From Norana najaformis (Eukaryota; Annelida; Clitellata; Crassiclitellata; Hormogastridae): a stretch of DNA of 64,000 bases. The notes under the pieces were generated by a model. That model saw nothing but the letters and a program-made list of their open reading frames with translations. It was not told the DNA's origin and ran no database searches. Every line of letters begins with the position of its first letter. Position 1 is the first letter of the stretch. This document shows, piece by piece, positions 1 through 9,445 of the stretch. Made by a program: the position numbers and the translations under genes. The stretch is taken from positions 24,383,831 to 24,447,830 of the forward strand of contig OZ029927.1 of assembly GCA_964023275.1 (NCBI GenBank). Reading direction: 5' to 3'.

Positions 1-1
1 C

Positions 2-1171
2 TCACTCATTAACCCACACCAGTCTGGTTTTACTAAACGCCACTCAACCGAAACTCTGCTGACATCTCTCTACAACAAGCTTGTTTCTGCCATTTCTCAT
101 CAACAGGTTTCTTGCCTCTGTCTCCTCGATATCTCTGCAGCCTTCGACACCATAGATCACAATATCTTACTCCACCGACTTTCAACCTGGTTTGGTTTTG
201 CTGACACTGCTCTCCTATGGATACAGTCTTATCTCTCCTCCCGCTCTTTCTCTGTTAAAACTTCGGAAGCCTCTTCTAAGTCATGCCCTCTTACTTGCGG
301 AGTTCCACAAGGCTCCGTTCTTGGACCTCTTCTGTTTATCCTCTACACTACCCCACTCAGTTCACTCATTAAAGCATCCTCCGTTGACCATCACCTCTAT
401 GCTGATGACACCCAACTATTCATCTCTTTCTCTCCAAATTGTTTCAATGAATCTACAGATCATCTTCTTTGTGTGGTTAAACAAATCTCCTCTTGGATGA
501 CATCTAATCTCTTATGCCTGAACCCATCTAAAACTGAATTCATACTTATAGGCCTACGTGACCAGCTGAAGAAAATTCCTGACCCCTCTATCTCCCTCAG
601 CCTGGACTCTGCCTCCACCCACACCTTTAATACTAACTCCTCTGTCCGTAATTTAGGTGTTATTTTCGACCAGAACCTTACTTTTTCTGATCATATCAGC
701 CATCTTTCCCGCTCTTGCTTTATGCATATCCGCGACCTTCGCAGAATCCGTCCTATGCTTGACTTCAAAACCGCATCTATCATTGCCACATCCATAGCCC
801 ATGCAAAACTTGACTACTGCAATTCACTTTTCCTCAATATTGACACAACCCAGATAAATCGCCTACAAGCTATCCAGAATGCTCTCGCACGTGCTGTCAC
901 CAAAACCCCCAAATACCATCACATCACCCCTGTTCTCAAATCACTGCACTGGCTTAAAATACCAGAACGAATAGAGTACAAAGTCTTATCCCTCACCTAC
1001 AACACACTTCAATCCTCCCAACCCTCCTATCTTCGTCAATTATTTACTATCCAACCACTCCGTTCAACCCGCTCCTCATCTGTCCTAACACTTCTTCGCC
1101 CTCCCGTCACCTCATCCTTAAAATTTGGAAATCGCTCCATAGCCATAGCTGCCCCACCCCTTTGGCTATAG
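2..1171 (+). mobile_element. LINE reverse-transcriptase fragment, truncated at both ends
   Basis: An open frame runs from base 2 to a stop at 1169-1171. It encodes the RT core and C-terminus of a CR1/L2-like non-LTR retrotransposon: GVPQGSVLGP, then the catalytic YADD at 398-409, then the thumb and C-terminal region. The same protein is read from the intact LINE at 57.3-61.2 kb, with one visible change (SIAHAK here, SIVHAK there). The shadow translation of 192-500 is also identical to its counterpart, so the DNA is nearly identical. After PPLW (about base 1166) the homology stops and unrelated sequence begins, so the C-terminus and 3' UTR are missing. The 5' part lies outside the window. It cannot make a functional element as seen here. 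Confidence 0.95.
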
Positions 1172-1790
1172 GGTGGTTTTAACACAGATTATGTGTCTCT
1201 TCGGATCCATTTGAACCCTAGGTATGTTGTGTATGACGGGCATATAGGGGGAAGATGCATTTCTCATTCGTCGAGTTGCCATTGAACATTTTGACCAACA
1301 CGAAACCGACGACAAAGATGTTGGTATCCCAGTTTTCGTGTTTTGGCTCTCCTATAGGTCATCGAGAGCAGAAGATAGATAGCCTTTGTGAAGTTCTCAA
1401 AAGCCGCTATATAAATTTCAATTTACATGCACGCGGTACATTATTATACCTACGTAAAGCATTCATGCAAATTTTTAGGCCGGATCAGTAGGAAACTGGG
1501 TCACCAAGGCCGCGCTGTGGAGCGTGATTGGGTGGCGTGATCAACGGTAGCATTCCCTGATTGGCTGGCTTTAACTGTAGGGATTGTTTGCTATGGTTTG
1601 CAGTCTCTTTTTGGACCAGGGTGCATTGCGCAAGCCCTGGGGAACCTTTCTGCTCGATGATTGAGTGGGCAATCTTTTCCCGCTAATTGCGTTCGCACGA
1701 GTTTCAGTGGACGCCCGTTGTTACATAAATCTGCTGTCCATACGCAGCTCGATTGCGGTCGCCATTAAACACTGATTTAGTGGTCCTTGT
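1172..1790. other. No recognised feature
   Basis: The sequence between the LINE fragment and the first SINE has mixed base composition. A 78-codon ORF at 1255-1491 has no recognisable motif. I see no splice-framed homology, tRNA or obvious repeat here. Confidence 0.5.
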
Positions 1791-2056
1791 GCAGCACGGT
1801 GGTCTATCGGTAACGCGTTTGGTCAGTGATCATGCGGTTGCGGGTTCGACTCCGTGTAACGACCCTGGGCTAGTTGTTCGCGCACACCGTGCCTCTGTCA
1901 CCAAGCAGGAGAATTTGGTACTGGCGTAAGCTGGGAAGTAAATGGCAAATCCTGCGTTGCACTGGCCCCGTGACCTGGACGTTGGGATTCGTCTATTGCC
2001 GGCTCAAGGGCCTAGCAAAGGAGATGAACACCTTGCAAACGTTCCTCATGGGACAT
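1791..2056 (+). mobile_element. tRNA-derived SINE (family S1)
   Basis: The head resembles a tRNA gene: an A-box-like TGGTCTATCGGT near 1800 and a B-box GGTTCGACTCC near 1846. A conserved body follows (CACCAAGCAG, AAGCTGGGAAGTAAA, GCACTGGCCCCGTG, GCCGGCTCAAG). The same head-body arrangement recurs near 4593, 27137, 37135, 37500 and 42015 (+) and near 28400 and 45655 (-). This identifies a dispersed SINE and not a tRNA gene. The tail runs into a 40-bp tandem array. Confidence 0.85.
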
Positions 2057-2059
2057 GGG

Positions 2060-2340
2060 AGATTTACTTTAGTAGTACTTGGTACTACATTTTCATTGAT
2101 GTAGTGTGCTGTATCAGGTACTACATTTCAGACACTGTTGTAGTTTGTAGTGCATGTTACTTCATTTTCAAACAAGATACAGTGTGTAGTACATGGAGCT
2201 ACATTTTCAAACACTGATGTAGTTTGTAGTGCATAGTGCTACATTTTCAAACACTGGTGTAGTTTGTAGTGCATAGTACTACATTTTCAGCCAGTGATGT
2301 AGTGTGTAGTACGTGGTTCTATATTTTCAAACTGTCTCAG
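2060..2340. repeat. Minisatellite of about 40 bp
   Basis: Units of the form CTACATTTTCAAACACTG followed by ATGTAGTTTGTAGTGCATAGTG repeat about six or seven times with point changes. A related, shorter array followed by similar flanking sequence lies at 5785-5990. The repeat is AT-rich and has no coding signal. Confidence 0.85.
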
Positions 2341-2764
2341 ATGCCCTTATTTACATCAGTTGTCGTATGTGCAGTGTTTTTGCAAGGTACTTAAAAGATG
2401 CAGTATGAAGTATCTTGATACATTGTCAAGTACCTGTGTTTGTACTTGCTACCAGAGTACCTCTACTTGTACTTGAGTAGGCCTAGTTGTAGAGAGGCAA
2501 TTGTGATATTTATGATGCTGTATAAATCAATATTGAGGTCGCATGTGTTTGATCCGGCTAGATATGGTCTGCAGGAAGCAGGTGCCGTGAAGTTATTGTT
2601 CCATATGTCTATAGATTTTCCTGCAGTGTAATCAAATGTGCTTGCTTTGCTATTGCTTGTATTTTAGTGCATGCACTTCTGGCTGTAATTGTCATTGGCA
2701 TCAGAGTACTTGTACTAGTACTTGCTACTCAAGTACTTGCATTCGTACTTGCTACTCAAATGCT
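2341..2764. other. Intergenic, internally repetitive; no gene
   Basis: Irregular repeats of the words TACTTG, CTTGCTAC and AGTACTTG occur around 2420-2475 and 2700-2760. The 63- and 72-codon ORFs here have no recognisable content. Confidence 0.45.
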
Positions 2765-2975
2765 TCCCGTTTCTGTCAGCTTAAACACAACCCACGCTAT
2801 AGCCTCCTTTCCCCTCCTCTCTCTGGTCTCCTGGCAACCGGACTTGGTTCTTGACTTGGCATTTTTGGGCAACCCCACGGACTTGACGCAGCGCTCGTGA
2901 ATAAGCTGGTGTCCTGCGCTTAGCATTTAAGTGGCGCTTGAGAAATTTCGAGTTTACGATTACGATTGCGCTTGT
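2765..2975 (+). mobile_element. Non-LTR element 3' tail, family B
   Basis: The segment holds GGTCTCCTGGCAACCGGACT, then GCGCTCGTGAATAAGCTGG and a terminal TTTACGATTACGATT. A close copy is at 52215-52460 (+) and a degenerate inverted one at 61200-61310. The end resembles the family A LINE tail (GAATAAGCTGGT, TTACGATTACGA), so it is probably a related LINE or a SINE using its 3' end. Confidence 0.7.
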
Positions 2976-3054
2976 GTTTATCTGCTACTGGTTAGTAAGC
3001 TGATCTCTCTGATGCACTTTTGTATGGTGATGAGGATTTCAGGATATTTGCTAC

Positions 3055-3190
3055 TAATTGTAATCATAATCGTGTTCTTGAGATTTCTAGGACCCAACGA
3101 AAGCTAAGTCGCGGGAACCAGCTTATTCACATACGCTCAGTCAAAACAAAATCGATAGGCAAGAAGGGTTCGGCTCCAGGTCGAGATCCA

Positions 3191-3239
<49 letters not shown>

Positions 3240-3255
3240 CGGCTACGGTGGGTGT
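3055..3255 (-). mobile_element. LINE family A 3' tail with expanded GGCA repeat
   Basis: Read on the minus strand this matches the 3' UTR of the intact LINE at 57.3 kb: CCCAACGAAAGCTAAGTCGC, GGAACCAGCTTATTCAC and AAAACAAAATCGATAGGCA are all present. A GGCA microsatellite of about 12 units (3191-3240) has grown at the site that is only (GGCA)2-3 in other copies. Confidence 0.85.
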
Positions 3256-3509
3256 TGTTCGGAATTGGAATGCGTTTACATTGCTTGCACTTGCAGTCTG
3301 TACTTGAAACAGACCTGCCATTAAATGTCGCCGAGTTTTCCAAATCCTGAATTCGGGACCTGACGTTTCGGCAGAAAAGACCTACGGAGGACCAACGAAT
3401 GTTGCACGAAGTCTTGTTGCCATCAACTTTTACGATATTTCTGTTTGCCTACCGATTTTGTCGCCGTCGCCTTTTCAAAGGTTAACCGTACAATGGGGAA
3501 TCAAGATAC

Positions 3510-3865
3510 TAGGTCCGTCCGTCCTTCTGTCCGTCCTTCTGTCCGTCCTTCTGTCCGTCCTTCTGTCCGTCCTTCTGTCTGTCCGTCCATCCAGCCATTC
3601 TTCTGTCCATCGACCGTCCGTCCGTCCTTCTGTCGGTTCATCCGTCCGTCCTTCTGTCGGTTCATCCGTCCGTCCTTCTGTCGGTTCATCCGTCCGTCCT
3701 TCTGTCGGTTCATCCGTCCGTCCTTGTGTCGGTTCATCCGTCAGTCCTTCTGTCGGTTCATCCGTCCGTCCTTCTGTCTGTCCGTCGGTCTTTTTGACCG
3801 TCCTGCTGTCCGGCCGTCCGGCCGTCCATCCTTCTGTTCATCGACGGTCCGTCCGTCCATGTGGA
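3510..3865. repeat. Pyrimidine-rich minisatellite (CCGTCCTTCTGT / GGTTCATCCGTC)
   Basis: A 12-bp unit (CCGTCCTTCTGT) is repeated about six times, then a 24-bp unit GGTTCATCCGTC plus CGTCCTTCTGTC about seven times. The units are multiples of three, so several frames stay open (216-codon ORF on +, 78-90 codon ORFs on -). These are Ser/Val/Arg/Pro repeat translations and not genes. Confidence 0.9.
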
Positions 3866-4539
3866 AGGTGTTGCTGTTAGTTCCCAGTTTCCCAGACGGG
3901 ATGTGCGGTGGACAGGGCGGAAATGACCCCCCGGAAGTTGCATCGATCGAGGAGCCTCGGCCGGGTGACCGACCGCCCTGGGACCCCGCGGGGCTCGATA
4001 GACGTTCCGACAATGCGTCAAATGGATGCTACACGGCGCGCTATCGATTGGCGAGGAACGGACAACGTATCGCAGTAGTACACCCGCGGCTATGACGGGG
4101 CGAATGTGTCTCTGGCGACCACATCCTGTGTCCGTCTGCGTCTCTCTCGTTCTCTCCGTGCGTCTGCATCTCTCGTTCTCTCCGTGCGTCTGCGTGCCAC
4201 CCAGTTTGATACATCAGCTGCGGAATGTTCCGGGAAAGAATTCCGTGGTTGCCATGGCGACTGGACTGTTGGCGGTATACCGCTGTTCAGATAGAGGGAG
4301 CGAACAGTTGCGGACTGCTTTGGCCGGTCGTGCGCAGTATGTCTGCGTTTTATTGAATACGACACCTGCTTATCTTTTTATTTTGTGTTTATATTCTATT
4401 TTGAGCCGCTATCTGGTTTCAGAGCTGCGCTCGATGGCGCTGGTTATAATTAGCAGTTGTGCGTTAGGTGTTGGACGCGCTCTCAAGGTGCTGACAGTGC
4501 AGGAAGGATCTGAGGGAGACTGAATGCGGAACAGAACTC
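3866..4539. other. GC-rich intergenic sequence, no recognised gene
   Basis: Contains a short imperfect repeat of CGTCTGCGTCTCTCTCG and CTCTCCGTG (4130-4200). The 165-codon ORF at 4026-4523 has no family resemblance and overlaps the repeat. I see nothing else. Confidence 0.45.
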
Positions 4540-4870
4540 TGCAGTTCGGCTTAAAACTTACCTGTTTCAGATTGCTTATCCACCGCAGCTGCGACACGGT
4601 GGTCTATCAGTAACCGGTTTGGTCATTGATCAAGCGATTGCGGGTTCGACTCAGTGTGACGACCCTGGCAAGTTGTTTGCGCACACCGTGCTTCTGTCAC
4701 GAAGCAGCGCAATTGTGTACCTGCGTAAGCTGGGAGATAAACAAGCCCTGATGCACTGGTCCCGTGTCCAGGACCCGCATCCATTGCCGGCTCAAGGGTC
4801 AGAAGAGAAGGAAATGAGCGCCTCCCCTACGTCTCACTTGTGGGATCATATGGGATACTTTATCCACCAT
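4540..4870 (+). mobile_element. LINE C-terminal scrap followed by SINE S1
   Basis: 4545-4590 reads RLKTYLFQIAYPPQ, the typical C-terminal end of a non-LTR element ORF. It is followed at 4593 by an S1 SINE: GGTGGTCTATCAGTAAC, B-box GGTTCGACTCAG, body GCGTAAGCTGGGAGATAAAC, end near 4870. The join suggests the SINE head adjoins or has captured a LINE end; a similar LINE scrap recurs at 40.1 kb. Confidence 0.7.
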
Positions 4871-5037
4871 AGGCTGCCTGTCTGTCTTGTTGACTGACCT
4901 TCTGGATACTGACATGATTGCGGCTGGGCTTTGGTGTTTGATGCGCCATCGGTTGATGCCTTGTGCATTAGACACCGACGCGTTAGAAACTACTAATTGC
5001 AGTTACAGTTACAGTTCAGAATGTAGATGAGAAACAG

Positions 5038-5096
5038 TGTGAACAAAAATCCTCGATTCATTTTGTTATCATTAAGTCCTTGTATTTGAACATTCA
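5038..5096 (+). repeat. Direct repeat, left copy
   Basis: GTGTGAACAAAAATCCTCG and then TCATT..AGTCCTTGTATTTGAACATTC. A second copy with a small insertion begins at 5991, about 950 bp downstream. The flanked interval carries family A and C LINE tails. Confidence 0.75.
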
Positions 5097-5284
5097 TCAA
5101 GAAAAAGGCAAGGTAAAACAAGGTTAGGTAAAAACGTGCAAAAGAGTTTCAATATTCACTGTTGTGGCTGAAAAGTTAGCGGTAAGTTCGATAAAGGTCA
5201 GAATCAAATGATAAGCCATGTTCACTGCGCCCCTTTGAACCCTTTAAAGACTCTTTAAATGTTCGAATACAAGAGCCTAAGGAT

Positions 5285-5375
5285 AAACAACAGGTTTCGG
5301 TTCCAGATTCAGGATCCAAGAGTCAGGTAGGCAGACGGCTATGGTGGGTAATGTTTGGAATCGGATATCGTAATC
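5285..5375 (-). mobile_element. LINE family A 3' tail, partial
   Basis: Contains GGTTTCGGTTCCAGATTCAG, then AAGAGTCAGGTAGGCAGACGGCTATGGTG in pieces, as in the minus-strand LINE 3' UTR. The distal tail is missing and family C sequence follows directly. Confidence 0.6.
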
Positions 5376-5590
5376 GTAAATTTGTAATGCGCCGCTTCAA
5401 GGTAGCCACATCAGTGGCGCTGCCGGCCCATGATCCCAGAACTGGGGAATAATACGGTCTTCAAGCGCTTACGGAAGAGGGTGGGGTAGAGGGAGAGAAG
5501 CTCCCGTCGAAGGTCGGCAGGTAAGTCATTCCATTGCGGGAGAGATAAGGGAAAAGAAGAGGAATCGGGACGGGTACTGTATTGATAATC
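5376..5590 (-). mobile_element. LINE family C: ORF C-terminus and tail
   Basis: On the minus strand it translates as PQWNDLPADLRRELLS, then [15 protein letters not shown] and a stop, which is the classic C-terminal end of a CR1/L2-type ORF2. A TTACAAATTTACGATTACGA-type tail follows. A second copy of the end of this family is at 48735-48880. The 5' part is missing. Confidence 0.75.
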
Positions 5591-5784
5591 TCGCTTACAG
5601 AGGTCGTAGAACTGTTGATCAGTTGCAGGTTGTTCGTACTTTCAAATCTTGCTTCGAGGTCAAACTTTTGTGTACGGTTCGTATCGAATTTACGATGCTT
5701 TGTGCAAAAAGATCACTTTGTTTAACATCCCTGAGCGGATTACGTGGGCAACGATTTAACACAACGGAACTAAAGATTTTAGTG

Positions 5785-6052
5785 GTTCATTTTCAAAACC
5801 AATGTGGTGTGTAGTGCATGGTATTTTCAAACAACGATGTAGTGTGTAGTACGTGGAGCTACTTTTTCAAACACTGATGTAGTGTGCTGTACGTGGTACT
5901 ACATTTTCAAACTGTCTCAGATGCATCAGTTTGCATCAGTTAGTCATAGTGTCGTGTTTTTGCTAGGTACTTCAAAATTGCAGGGTGAAGTGTGAACAAA
6001 AATCCTCGATTCATTTTATTGTTTATCATTAGGTCCTTGTATTTGAACATTC
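5785..6052. repeat. Copy of the 2.1-kb minisatellite plus right-hand direct repeat
   Basis: 5785-5930 carries GATGTAGTGTGTAGTACGTG and ACTACATTTTCAAACTG units like those at 2060-2340. The shared flank CTGTCTCAGATGC and TTTTTGC.AGGTACTT follows. From 5991 the GTGTGAACAAAAATCCTCG copy matches 5038. Confidence 0.75.
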
Positions 6053-6470
6053 TCCATTGACGATCTTCTAGATATTCTAAGCTCCAATTTGGTCTCCTCT
6101 GCACCTCTTTCTATCTACTGTTGGTAGCCCACACCTTTTCGACCGGTTGCATTAGCCTGTGAGTGGAAACACATGCACTTTCCGATATTACACACTTTCA
6201 CAGCTCCAGGCCTTGTTGACGTACCATTAAATTTCCCCTCCTGCTTCTCAATGAGGCTGTTTGCTGAAGTACTTCTGCCGACAGCTTAAGCAATCCTCCG
6301 GCACGAGCAACCACCGGATTGTCAAGTGCAGCATTAGTTCGACTCTCGATAAACATAGCCCCCCCCCCCCGTTTGTACCTACGCATGTATTTTCTTGGTT
6401 CGTCTGATTGAGTGGTATGGAAAAGTGGCGCTGACAGGTTGTTTTTCGCCGACATGACTAAGACAGGGTG
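6053..6470. other. No recognised gene
   Basis: Mixed-composition sequence with a 12-base C run at 6359-6370. ORFs of 69-85 codons show no motif. Confidence 0.4.
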
Positions 6471-6474
6471 GAAT

Positions 6475-6590
6475 ACCGTGTGTACACGGTGACTGATTAG
6501 TTAAAGCATCGGCCTGTGACGTGGAGAGTACAGGTTCGAGCCTTCCCGTTGGGCTACTGTGTAGGGGCCTCAAAAGTAAGGGTCTCATGA
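6475..6590 (+). mobile_element. tRNA-like SINE (family S2)
   Basis: An A-box-like TGACTGATTAGTTAAAGC is followed by the B-box GGTTCGAGCCT near 6532, then GGCTACTGTGTAGGGGCCTC. Related heads are at 10815-10940 and 46920-47045 (+) and 25840-25925 (-). The acceptor stem does not pair as in a functional tRNA, so I call it a SINE. Confidence 0.65.
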
Positions 6591-6814
6591 ATCAGATTTA
6601 GAGGACGTCCGCTGAGGACGCGGGCAAACAGGGAAGGAGGGATCTCTCAGATATGGACAAGGGGACGAGGTTATGCCCAATGCGGAAGTCCACGTCTAAA
6701 TTTCGTACATGTTTGGTTCAGAACTGCCTGAGCCTTAAATATCAACTTCAGTCAGAGAATAGACAGTCTGTATGCGTTGGTCTAAATACTCTAGTAGCAG
6801 GTCCAAGTTTAATG

Positions 6815-6900
6815 ACATCTTATGACTTCAAAGGCCGTTGAAGTCGCCCTCCTCCTTTATCCAGGCTTGGGACTGGCACCACCCCTAGTACTTCAGTGGC
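6815..6900. repeat. Dispersed repeat module M1
   Basis: Contains AATGACATCTTATGACTTCA, GGCCGTTGAAGTCGCCCTCC and TTTATCCAGGCTTGGGACTG. Related words recur at 16530-16650 (inverted) and 57115-57225, and the first half recurs in the family D arrays at 13.5 and 38.9-39.5 kb. Confidence 0.6.
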
Positions 6901-7839
6901 AGAGTTTAATCAGCAGGACGCGGCAGTATCAAAAGTACCCCACCCCATAGTACAGTTACCCCTGACTGCCACATTCGTGGGGCCTACATCAGGCCTGTTG
7001 CGTGCCATTAGTTAACACCATTGGCACAATGCGTGCCAGTAATGGCCCAGTGAACTTGTAGACCTACACATTCGATGTACAGTCCTTTAGTAAATAAATT
7101 GGGACTCCTAAAATAGGTTTCTGTCTTTGACGTAGTATACGCCCCAGGCCATTATAGACGAGCAGGCGTTAAATAAACAGCGTTGCGTCTGATAAACAAG
7201 TTTACCACTGACCATTCTCGGACATAACGGAGTCCATCTTATCTCGGCCCTAATCACTGAACGACTACTAAACTACCCACAAATGCCAGAATTCTGCTCT
7301 GGCGTCTCGTTTCGTCTTCCTGTTTTGCCTCGCGACACCAGCTATTGATCAGGATTTCGCATACGCACTCGTTCCGCAGCCCACTCTCTGCGCCCTAATT
7401 TTATACCCATGGCGCTAAATAAATTCCTGGAGACGCATATTTCCTGAGAGCCAAGCGTCGCGGAAATAATGGACCGTCGGGAGAGAGTAAATCTGGTCCG
7501 CCATTCGCTTCTTGTGGGCGATAATTATCAGCGTTATAACAGGCGTTGTGGTTAAACAACTGGTCCACTTGTGTATTGGCGAACGTTGACTTTAGACGAA
7601 TTTGCTGTCAAGGGCCGTCCGCTTTGAGACATGATTTTTGTCAGTGGAAATACTCTGATTTTAACTAGAACATGCAGCTAAACAACTGTATATGTTCTAG
7701 TTTAAAAATATTCGCTGGGAAATAAGGAATTCCATCAACTTAGTTTGGCTTAGTTTTTATGGTGTAAGAGAACTGTGGAATTTGTGATGTTTTCCCTGTT
7801 AAAGACAAGAGTGTTTGTCGAACACTATGCACAAAAAAT
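6901..7839. other. No recognised feature
   Basis: About 0.9 kb without repeats I can match elsewhere in the window and without an ORF over 60 codons. It could hold an undetected 5' exon or promoter of the NDRG gene, but nothing in it shows this. Confidence 0.4.
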
Positions 7840-8095
7840 CGTAATCGTAAACTCGAGACTTTTACAGCGCCCAACGAAAGCTAAGTCGCGGGAACCAGCT
7901 TAATTACAGGCGCTCAGTCAAAACAAAAGCGATTGGTAAGGAGGAGGGTTCGGTTCCAGGTCAAGATCCAAGAGTCAGGCAGGCAGGCAGTCAGACGGCT
8001 ATGATTGGTTCTGTTTAGAATTGCATCTTCAGGATAAATAATGGGAAGAAAAGGAATCAGGATAGGATAGGGTAAGAGAGGATAGAGTAGCAAGT
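7840..8095 (-). mobile_element. LINE family A 3' tail
   Basis: Starts with AATCGTAATCGTAAACTCGAG and continues through GCCCAACGAAAGCTAAGTCG, the GCGCTCAGTCAAAACAAAAG block and GGCAGGCAGGCAG. It then reaches the short ORF-end region GGATAGGATAGGG. A 5'-truncated insertion of the LINE seen intact at 57.3 kb. Confidence 0.85.
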
Positions 8096-8099
8096 TCGA

Positions 8100-9352
8100 C
8101 ATGGCTACAAAAGTGGTTAGTTATACACCACTGGCTAACATTTTCGCCTCTCTAATTTCCAACTCTTTCACAGAAGCGAACTTGAAACAATCTTCACCTT
8201 AACGATTCAGATGCAAAACTACAGCAATTAGCTGGCTGTTGAAGAAAATTCAGAGTTCTCAACCTTGGCTCATAAATAAAACGAAGAAGACAAAGAAAGG
8301 TGATTTTCTACTGAGAGTTTATTTTGTACATTGCAGTAACACGCCGCTAACAGTAACGACTGTTTAGAGCTGGCACTAACATGACCAAAGTGTGGTAATC
8401 ATATTGTATATAGCAAGAACTAGCTAGTACTGTGACTGTGTGGGGGCTAGAGCCTGCTAGCATTATTGAAGTTTACACCAGTGTAGATTTATTGTTATGA
8501 TCGGACAAATAAGCGTTTTAGCTTCCACACATGTGGTGTGCAAAACAAGTCACGACCCAAGAGATGAATTATTGCATTATTTATCCGCAATACAGTTAAA
8601 CGACTTAGAGGAGCAGTATAAATATCGAGCCTTTAAGCTGACGTCTGCCAAAAATTGTTGTAAACAGTCACCCTTGTTTTTATTTACTCGGCTGTTCGTG
8701 TCTTCGGTTTTTATTTTTCTGCATATCTGTCCAGCTGCCCACACTCCCAACACAGCGAAATTATGAAATATTGCCATGCTAGTTGGCGGTGTGGTTGACA
8801 CTGGCATTTATTTGCAATCGAGTGTACGTGTTTGTGCTTTCATATGTTAGATACATGAATGCATGGACAAATATTGCAGTTTGATGTTCTTGCCCTGATG
8901 AAATGAAAGATTTGATATCTGAGTGGCTTTTGGTGTTTTTGGCGTGATGAAATGAAAGACTTGATTGGTTGTTCGATCCATTTCGTTGCTTACAAATTTT
9001 AACCAATCTGATTGGTTCTTTAATCCAAACTCCATTAAAAGCTTGGAATATGATTGGCTGAATTATGATAGTGAAACACAATTTGATGTGTTAACCTCAA
9101 GAAATAGGAGACGCAATATCACATCTGATTATTTGTTCAACCAAAATTCATTTTAAAAACTTGGAGTGATGGAATCACATTGACTGAAATAGTTATTGAA
9201 AAACATTTTGACATTTTAACTTTACAGTGATGAGACTTGCAATTCGTTGTTCATTTGGTAATAACTTGGAATCAAATGGTTTTTAAGAGGTGTTCTAAGC
9301 AATATACTGAAATGTGACAAAGAAGCTGAGTTGCCTGGTTTGTCTGTTGTAG
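8100..9352. other. Sequence upstream of the first recognised NDRG exon; weak degenerate repeats
   Basis: AT-rich. 8880-9290 carries degenerate repeats of GATGAAATGAAAGA.TTGAT and GATTGG..GAATTATG-like words. The 89-codon ORF at 8497-8766 has no recognisable motif. A translation start exon for NDRG was looked for and not found. Confidence 0.4.
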
Positions 9353-9445
9353 GTTCTGCCAACAAAGACCCATTTGCTGACCTCAAGGATTGAACATCAC
9401 GAAATTACTTGTCCACAAATTGGAAATGTTAACGTTTATATACAG
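9353..9445 (+). CDS. NDRG: NDRG exon 1 of those visible (residues 1-31)
   Basis: Acceptor TGTCTGTTGTAG before 9353, donor CAG|GTATGT after 9445. It encodes SRIEHHEITCPQIGNVNVYIQ-type sequence, the strand before the THDxG region of NDRGs. It joins in phase 0 to the exon at 17562 to give VYIQ-GVRTAK. It contains no ATG in frame, so a start exon must lie upstream. Confidence 0.88.

Noticed and set aside
1791-1900. Possible tRNA gene
   Set aside because: A/B boxes are present but the arms do not form a proper cloverleaf, and the same head plus a non-tRNA body recurs at seven other sites; called SINE S1.
3445-4095. 216-codon Ser/Arg/Pro/Val-rich ORF
   Set aside because: Translation of a 12/24-bp minisatellite with matching ORFs on the other strand; no unique domain.
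8497-8766. 89-codon ORF upstream of NDRG considered as its start exon
   Set aside because: No NDRG resemblance and no donor that joins the 9353 exon with conserved sequence.
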